Positions 59,239 to 64,000 of a stretch of DNA of 64,000 nucleotides are shown here, piece by piece. This DNA is from Streptomyces sp. VRA16 Mangrove soil. GTDB lineage: Bacteria; Actinomycetota; Actinomycetes; Streptomycetales; Streptomycetaceae. The DNA lies in assembly GCF_017377775.1 (NCBI RefSeq), contig NZ_JAFVLN010000019.1, positions 62,001-126,000 of the forward strand, read 5' to 3'. Numbering within the stretch: position 1 is the first letter of the stretch; each line of letters begins with the position of its first letter. Under the pieces are notes generated by a model. The model saw only the letters and a list, made by a program, of their open reading frames with translations, did no database searches and was not told the origin of the DNA. A program made the position numbers and the translations under genes.

Positions 59239-60360
59239 ATGAGCCTGACCCTGAGGACCATCAGCCGAGAGCAGCATCTGGCGTACATCCAGAGCCTGCC
59301 GTCGGCGAGCCACATGCAGGTCCCCGCATGGGCAGATGTGAAGGCGGAGTGGCGCTCCGAGAGCCTGGGCTGGTTCGACGACAAGACCGGCGAGATGGTC
59401 GGCGCGGGCCTCGTCCTGTACCGCCAGCTGCCCAAGATCAAGCGCTATCTCGCGTACCTCCCCGAGGGCCCGGTGATCAACTGGTACGCCCCGAACCTGG
59501 AGGAGTGGCTGCGCCCGATGCTGGCGCACCTCAAGCAGCAGGGCGCCTTCTCCGTGAAGATGGGCCCGCCGGTCATCATCCGCCGCTGGGACGCCCCCTC
59601 CATCAAGGCCGGCATCCAGAACCCCGATGTGAAGCGACTGCGCGACATCGAGGCGGACTTCATCGAGCCGCGCGCCTTCGAGGTGGCCGACAAGCTGCGC
59701 CGCATGGGCTGGCAGCAGGGCGAGGACGGCGGCGCCGGCTTCGGCGACGTCCAGCCGCGCTACGTCTTCCAGGTGCCGCTCGCCAACCGCTCCCTGGAAG
59801 AGGTCCACAAGAACTTCAACCAGCTGTGGCGCCGCAACATCAAGAAGGCCGAGAAGGCCGGTGTCGAGGTCGTCCAGGGCGGTTACCAGGACCTCGCCGA
59901 GTGGCAGCGCCTGTACGAGATCACGGCGGTCCGCGACCACTTCCGGCCGCGTCCGCTCTCGTACTTCCAGCGCATGTGGACAGCCCTCAACTCCGAGGAC
60001 CCCAACCGGATGCGGCTCTACTTCGCGCGCCACAACGGAGTGAACCTCTCCGCCGCGACGATGCTCGTCGTCGGCGGGCACGTCTGGTACTCCTACGGCG
60101 CCTCCGACAACATCGGCCGCGAGGTCCGGCCGTCGAACGCGATGCAGTGGCGGATGCTCCGCGACTCGTACGCGCTCGGTGCCACCGTCTACGACCTGCG
60201 CGGCATCTCCGACTCGCTGGACGAGACCGATCACCTCTTCGGCCTGATCCAGTTCAAGGTCGGCACCGGCGGCCAGGCGGCCGAGTACCTCGGCGAGTGG
60301 GACTTCCCGCTGAACAAGCTGCTGCACAAGGCGCTCGACATCTACATGTCGCGGCGCTGA
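59239..60360 (+). CDS. femX: FemX-type lipid II:glycine glycyltransferase
   Basis: Encodes 373 residues. Two GNAT-like halves: YRQLPKIKRYLAYLPEGPVI and RRNIKKAEKAGVEVVQGGYQ in the first; ATMLVVGGHVWYSYGASDN and IQFKVGTGGQAAEYLGEWDF in the second. FemX adds the first glycine to lipid II using Gly-tRNA, the branch in Streptomyces peptidoglycan, so it works with PBPs and vancomycin-type resistance. GAGGAG ribosome site. The alanine racemase-like gene follows after a terminator. Confidence 0.93.
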   Translation: MSLTLRTISREQHLAYIQSLPSASHMQVPAWADVKAEWRSESLGWFDDKTGEMVGAGLVLYRQLPKIKRYLAYLPEGPVINWYAPNLEEWLRPMLAHLKQQGAFSVKMGPPVIIRRWDAPSIKAGIQNPDVKRLRDIEADFIEPRAFEVADKLRRMGWQQGEDGGAGFGDVQPRYVFQVPLANRSLEEVHKNFNQLWRRNIKKAEKAGVEVVQGGYQDLAEWQRLYEITAVRDHFRPRPLSYFQRMWTALNSEDPNRMRLYFARHNGVNLSAATMLVVGGHVWYSYGASDNIGREVRPSNAMQWRMLRDSYALGATVYDLRGISDSLDETDHLFGLIQFKVGTGGQAAEYLGEWDFPLNKLLHKALDIYMSRR

Positions 60361-60367
60361 CCGCAGG

Positions 60368-60399
60368 CCGGAACCGGCCCCTCGAACGGGCCGTTCCGG
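60368..60399 (+). terminator. Terminator after femX
   Basis: Stem CCGGAACCGGCCC / GGGCCGTTCCGG with one bulged base and a 7 nt loop, 8 bp after the stop. Confidence 0.7.
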
Positions 60400-60506
60400 T
60401 GCTTACCGCTCCGCTTGCTCGGCGGACCCGGCACAATTCACGTAGCTTCAAGAATTCTTCATACCTCTGCTCCACCGCAGCCACGAGAAAGGTTCCGGGA
60501 CCGGCC

Positions 60507-61538
60507 ATGGCGCTCACGCTCTACGTCGACACCGCGCGCTGGCGGGCACACCACAAGCACGTATTCGAGCAGTTCCCGGGGCTCGTCCCCGTCTGCAAGG
60601 GCAACGGCTACGGCTTCGGCCACGAACGGCTGGCGGAGGAGGCCACGCGCCTCGGCTCCGACATCCTCGCCGTCGGGACCACGTACGAAGCCGCCCGGAT
60701 CAAGGACTGGTTCAGCGGTGACCTGCTGGTCCTGACTCCGTTCCGGCGCGGCGAAGAACCGGTTCCGCTGCCCGATCGCGTCATCCGCTCCGTCTCCTCC
60801 GTGGACGGGGTGCACGGCCTGGTCGGCGCCCGCGTCGTCGTCGAGGTCATGTCCTCGATGAAGCGCCACGGCGTGACCGAGCAGGACCTGCCGCAGCTCG
60901 CCCACGCCATCCAGGACGTGCGTCTGGAGGGCTTCGCGATCCACCTGCCGCTGGACCGCACCGACGGCTCGGACGCCGTCGAGGAGGTCATCGGCTGGAT
61001 GGACCGACTGCGTGCGGCCCGCCTCCCGCTGCACACCATGTTCGTCAGCCACCTCAAGGCCGAGGAACTGGCGCGGCTGCAGCAGCAGTTCCCGCAGACC
61101 CGCTTCCGCGCGCGCATCGGTACGCGGCTGTGGCTGGGCGACCACGAGGCGACCGAGTACCGCGGTGCCGTCCTGGACGTCACGCGCGTCGCCAAGGGCG
61201 ACCGCTTCGGCTACCGGCAGCAGAAGACGGCCTCCGACGGCTGGCTGGTGGTCGTGGCGGGCGGTACGTCGCACGGTGTGGGCCTGGAGGCCCCGAAGGC
61301 GCTGCACGGCGTCATGCCGCGCGCCAAGGGCGTCGCCCGCGCCGGTCTGGCGACGGTGAACCGCAACCTCGCCCCGTTCGTCTGGGCGGGCAAGCAGCGC
61401 TGGTTCGCCGAGCCGCCGCACATGCAGGTGTCGATCCTGTTCGTGCCGTCGGACGCGCCCGAGCCGAAGGTCGGCGAGGAGCTGGTGGCCCATCTGCGGC
61501 ACACCACCACCCAGTTCGACCGCATCGTGGACCGCTGA
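60507..61538 (+). CDS. Alanine racemase-like PLP protein
   Basis: Encodes 343 residues from ATG 60507. The N-terminal TIM barrel has VPVCKGNGYGFGHERLAEEA with the PLP lysine; FRARIGTRLWLGD and GDRFGYRQQK (candidate catalytic Tyr) begin the C-terminal beta domain. The protein is shorter than Alr (about 380) and the second domain diverges. It may racemise an amino acid for cell wall synthesis or have another PLP role; the position beside femX suggests the wall, but this is inference. Confidence 0.85.
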   Translation: MALTLYVDTARWRAHHKHVFEQFPGLVPVCKGNGYGFGHERLAEEATRLGSDILAVGTTYEAARIKDWFSGDLLVLTPFRRGEEPVPLPDRVIRSVSSVDGVHGLVGARVVVEVMSSMKRHGVTEQDLPQLAHAIQDVRLEGFAIHLPLDRTDGSDAVEEVIGWMDRLRAARLPLHTMFVSHLKAEELARLQQQFPQTRFRARIGTRLWLGDHEATEYRGAVLDVTRVAKGDRFGYRQQKTASDGWLVVVAGGTSHGVGLEAPKALHGVMPRAKGVARAGLATVNRNLAPFVWAGKQRWFAEPPHMQVSILFVPSDAPEPKVGEELVAHLRHTTTQFDRIVDR

Positions 61539-61556
61539 GGTCGCGGACCGCTGAGG
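61529..61556 (+). repeat. Tandem 12 bp repeat at the 3' end of the racemase-like gene
   Basis: GGACCGCTGAGG occurs at 61529-61540 and again at 61545-61556, with period 16. The first copy contains the stop codon. A recent local duplication just before the terminator. Confidence 0.8.
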
Positions 61557-61579
61557 CGGTCTTTCACACCCTGTACGGA

Positions 61580-61620
61580 CAAGGCGGGCCGGGCACCTTT
61601 TCGGTGCCCGGCCCGCCTTG
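61580..61620. terminator. Strong terminator between convergent genes
   Basis: A perfect 18 bp stem starting CAAGGCGGGCCGGGCACC with loop TTTTC, between the racemase-like and glycosyltransferase genes. Confidence 0.9.
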
Positions 61621-61636
61621 CCTCGTCCACGTTCGC

Positions 61637-63136
61637 TCAGAGTGAACCGCCGGGCTCCTTGCCCCAGTCCACCGCCGGCGGCTGCTCCCAGTCATGGGCG
61701 GCGTGCCGCGGGGGATGGGCGGCGTACCCGAGGACGAAGACGTCCGTCGCGCCGTCCAGTACGCCGCCGGACGGATCGTCGTCCCCGGTGCGCCGCACCA
61801 CGTCCCGCTCGGGCAGCCAGATGTCCCGCACGATGACGGCGCACAGGTACAGCGTGCCCACCAGATGCACGGCGATGGCCAGTTGGTAGCCCGCGGTCGG
61901 CAGGCCCTGGTGCTTGTCGCCGCTGGTCGTGTAGGCGAGGTAGAGCCAGATCCCCAGGAAGTACGCGACCTCGCACGCCTGCCAGATCAGGAAGTCCCGC
62001 CACTTGGGCCGGGCGAGGGCGGCGAGCGGGATCAGCCAGAGCACGTACTGCGGCGAGTAGACCTTGTTGGTGAGGATGAACGCGGCGATCACCAGGAAGA
62101 CGAGCTGCGCGAAGCGCGGCCGGCGCGGGGCGGTGAGTGTCAGGGCCGCGACGCCCAGGCAGGCCAGCACCATCAGCGCCGTGGCCAGGGTGTTGACCAC
62201 GTGCGTGTCGAGCGGTGAGTCCATGTGCTGGGAGATGATCAGCCAGAAGGAGCCGAAGTCGACCCCGCGCTCCTGGCTGAACCGGTAGAACTTCGACCAG
62301 CCCTCGGGCGCCAGGATCATCACCGGCAGGTTCACGACGAGCCACGAGACGACCGCACCGGCCGTCGCCACCCAGAACTCCCGCCACTTGCCCGCCCGCC
62401 AGCACAGCACCAGCAGCGGACCGAGCAGCAGGAAGGGATAGAGCTTCGCCGCCGTCGCGAGCCCCAGCAGCACGCCGAAGGCGAGCGCACGGCCCCGTGA
62501 CCACATGAGCATCGCAGCGGCCGTGAGAGCCACGGCGAAGAGATCCCAGTTGATGGTGGAGGTCAGGGCGAACGCGGGCGCCAGAGCGACCAGGAGGCCG
62601 TCCCAGGGGCGCCTGCGGTGCGTCCTGGTCACACAGACGGCGATGATCGCGGCGCAGATCATCAGCATCCCGGCGTTGACCATCCAGTACACCTGCTCCT
62701 GGTGCTGGATGGAGCCGCCGCCGGGCGTCAGCCACGCGGCGACCTCCATGAACACACCGGTGAGCACCGGGTACTCGAGATAGTCCATGTCGCCGGAGAG
62801 CTTGTCGAAGTACGGCACGAGCCCGTCGGCGAAACCGCGTCCCTGGTAGAGGTGCGGGATGTCCGAGTAGCACGCGTGCGTGTACTGGGAGCTGGCCCCG
62901 AAGAACCAGGCGCCGTCGTAGCAGGGGAACTTCTGCACCATGCCGAGCGCGAACATGCCGATCATGACGAGCGCGATGACACGTACAGGGGTCCACCAGG
63001 AGGAGCCGAGCAGCGCTCGCCGCCCGATGGGTCCACCGATGAACTCGCTGCCGGCCGCGGCGACCTCGTCCTCTCTGGTCGGTCGTACCGGATCCGGCTG
63101 CTGCGGGTTCACGCGCGTCGTCTCTGCACTGGGCAT
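61637..63136 (-). CDS. GT87-like polyprenol-dependent membrane glycosyltransferase
   Basis: Encodes 499 residues from ATG 63136. About ten helices. SYDG-like motif near the first large loop: CYDGAWFFGASSQYTHACYS, then IPHLYQGRGFADGLVPYFDK with MDYLEYPVLTGVFM, the DUF2029/GT87 pattern of mannosyltransferases that use polyprenyl phosphate sugars. Downstream WDLFAVALTAAAMLMWSRGR and YSPQYVLWLIPLAALARPKW are family marks. Substrate inferred only. Located between the PBP gene and femX, so perhaps a wall or lipoglycan enzyme. Confidence 0.85.
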   Translation of the reverse strand: MPSAETTRVNPQQPDPVRPTREDEVAAAGSEFIGGPIGRRALLGSSWWTPVRVIALVMIGMFALGMVQKFPCYDGAWFFGASSQYTHACYSDIPHLYQGRGFADGLVPYFDKLSGDMDYLEYPVLTGVFMEVAAWLTPGGGSIQHQEQVYWMVNAGMLMICAAIIAVCVTRTHRRRPWDGLLVALAPAFALTSTINWDLFAVALTAAAMLMWSRGRALAFGVLLGLATAAKLYPFLLLGPLLVLCWRAGKWREFWVATAGAVVSWLVVNLPVMILAPEGWSKFYRFSQERGVDFGSFWLIISQHMDSPLDTHVVNTLATALMVLACLGVAALTLTAPRRPRFAQLVFLVIAAFILTNKVYSPQYVLWLIPLAALARPKWRDFLIWQACEVAYFLGIWLYLAYTTSGDKHQGLPTAGYQLAIAVHLVGTLYLCAVIVRDIWLPERDVVRRTGDDDPSGGVLDGATDVFVLGYAAHPPRHAAHDWEQPPAVDWGKEPGGSL

Positions 63137-63228
63137 GCCGCACATCCTGCCGTACGAGGCTGAGAACGGGGCGAGGGCCGCCGCACCCGATCGGTGCGAC
63201 GGCCCTCGACCGCCGTGGGCCACGCAGC

Positions 63229-63242
63229 GTTTCACGTGAAAC
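63229..63242. promoter_or_regulatory. parS site in an imperfect larger dyad
   Basis: Perfect GTTTCACGTGAAAC. The flanks CCACGCAGCG on the left and CGCTGCGTGG on the right are also complementary, with a 2 nt offset, so a hairpin of 14-16 bp can form between the PBP stop and the glycosyltransferase start. Confidence 0.93.
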
Positions 63243-63265
63243 ACGCTGCGTGGTCGTGGAGCGGG

Positions 63266-64000
63266 CTAGCCGGTTCCTCCGAAGAGGCCTCCGTTTCCAT
63301 TGCCTCGGGAGTTCCCGTTGGCCGTGGACTCGGTGGGCGAGGGCGACGACGACGTTCCGCCGTCCGTCGTGCCACCGTTCGTACCGCCCGTGGCGCCGCC
63401 GGTGCTGCAGTTCCAGTCCCACTTGCTGCACGACTGCGTGGTCGACGGCGAGGGGCCCGTCGACGACTGGCTCGGGGTCGGGGACGCCGTGGGGGACGAG
63501 GACGGCGAGCTGCTCACGGTCGGCGTCGGCGTCGGGCTCGGGGTCGCACCGACCACCTTGCCGATGGACTCCGGCGTCTCGAAGGACTCGTAGGGCTGGC
63601 CGGACATCGCCTTGGCCATGTAGTCGTGCCAGATCTGGGCCGGGAACGAGGCGCCGTGGATCTTCTCCTGGCCACCCGTTCCGTACATCTCGAGGAACTT
63701 CCGGTTCTTGGAGTTCTCGTTGTCGTCCATCCGGTACATCGTGATCGCGGTGGACAGCTGCTTGGTGTAGCCCACGAACCAGGCGGACTTGTTGCCGTCG
63801 GTGGTACCGGTCTTGCCGGCCACGTCGCGGCCCGGCAGCTTCGCCGCCGTACCGGTGCCCTTGTCGACGACGGTCTTGAGGACATCGGTGACGTTGTCCG
63901 CGACCTTCGGGTCGAAGGCCCGCTTCGGCTTCGATTCGTGCCGGTAGATCGTGTCGCCCTTGAGGTCGACGGACGACACCGAGAACGGGTCGTTCTGCTG
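63266..64000 (-). CDS. Class A penicillin-binding protein, 3' end
   Basis: 244 residues of the C-terminus are visible; the window ends before the transglycosylase domain and the start. The transpeptidase KTG motif is in AGKTGTTDGNKSAWF, preceded by NVTDVLKTVVDKGTGTAAKL. After AMSGQPYESFETPESIGK a long low-complexity tail of Ser, Thr, Pro and Gly follows, with two Cys in QSCSKWDWNC and the end GNGGLFGGTG. Such tails occur on Streptomyces class A PBPs. It would polymerise and crosslink peptidoglycan together with FemX-modified lipid II. Confidence 0.9.
   Translation of the reverse strand, partial: QQNDPFSVSSVDLKGDTIYRHESKPKRAFDPKVADNVTDVLKTVVDKGTGTAAKLPGRDVAGKTGTTDGNKSAWFVGYTKQLSTAITMYRMDDNENSKNRKFLEMYGTGGQEKIHGASFPAQIWHDYMAKAMSGQPYESFETPESIGKVVGATPSPTPTPTVSSSPSSSPTASPTPSQSSTGPSPSTTQSCSKWDWNCSTGGATGGTNGGTTDGGTSSSPSPTESTANGNSRGNGNGGLFGGTG

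Overview
This 64 kb window is chromosomal DNA of a Streptomyces. The evidence is the very high G+C content, GTG/ATG starts with AGGAGG ribosome sites, and Streptomyces-restricted genes (ssgR-ssgA, a DtpA-type copper/peroxidase operon, a FemX-like lipid II glycyltransferase, a DUF5326 protein). The gene order around rpsF-ssb-rpsR-rplI, dnaB and a truncated penicillin-binding protein, together with six perfect copies of the ParB site parS (GTTTCACGTGAAAC) that become denser to the right, places the window in the core chromosome close to oriC. By synteny oriC should lie beyond the right edge. I see no integrated plasmid, prophage, CRISPR array or intact insertion sequence.

Left part (0-7.6 kb): a copper-trafficking operon (Sco, PCuAC, CopC-CopD, Tat-exported DyP peroxidase), then pheA, a 617 bp DnaA-box-rich gap, serS and a Cof-type HAD phosphatase. 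tRNA-Ser(GCT) follows at 7.8 kb. From 8.1 to 12.1 kb there is a small conserved gene and a four-gene operon of two ABC-2 exporter pairs. From 12.4 to 17.9 kb run an M24 peptidase-like gene, an alpha/beta hydrolase-SDR fusion, a hydrolase gene whose core has been replaced (pseudogene), a MerR regulator, kptA and a hypothetical gene. A luciferase-like oxidoreductase, a second HAD phosphatase and an M23 endopeptidase come next.

Middle (21-40 kb): cydA-cydB-cydCD (cytochrome bd oxidase and its assembly exporter) runs on the minus strand behind a perfect Rex operator and is followed by an orphan DevS-like GAF histidine kinase that keeps the position of the DevS haem ligand. A frameshifted cyclophilin-like pseudogene separates cydA from a hisC-type aminotransferase. 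A LacI regulator, a metallophosphatase, a membrane protein and thiC follow. thiC has a TPP riboswitch whose variable stem contains a parS site. yibEF, ssgA and ssgR complete this part.

Right part (40-64 kb): cupin, holin-like membrane protein, LMW tyrosine phosphatase with a Cys/Met PLP enzyme, LysR, Nudix, flavohaemoglobin-like protein, HAD, GNAT, HbpS-like protein, divergent MFS/MarR, GNAT, serine beta-lactamase-like hydrolase, ECF41 sigma factor and a cyclic-phosphate receiver-domain protein. The replication/translation core follows (dnaB, MATE, rplI-rpsR-ssb-rpsF), then FemX, an alanine racemase-like protein, a GT87-like membrane glycosyltransferase and the 3' end of a class A PBP. The most unusual features are the ways parS sites are built into other functional elements: a riboswitch stem, a 38 bp terminator-like palindrome between convergent genes, and the first codons of cydCD.
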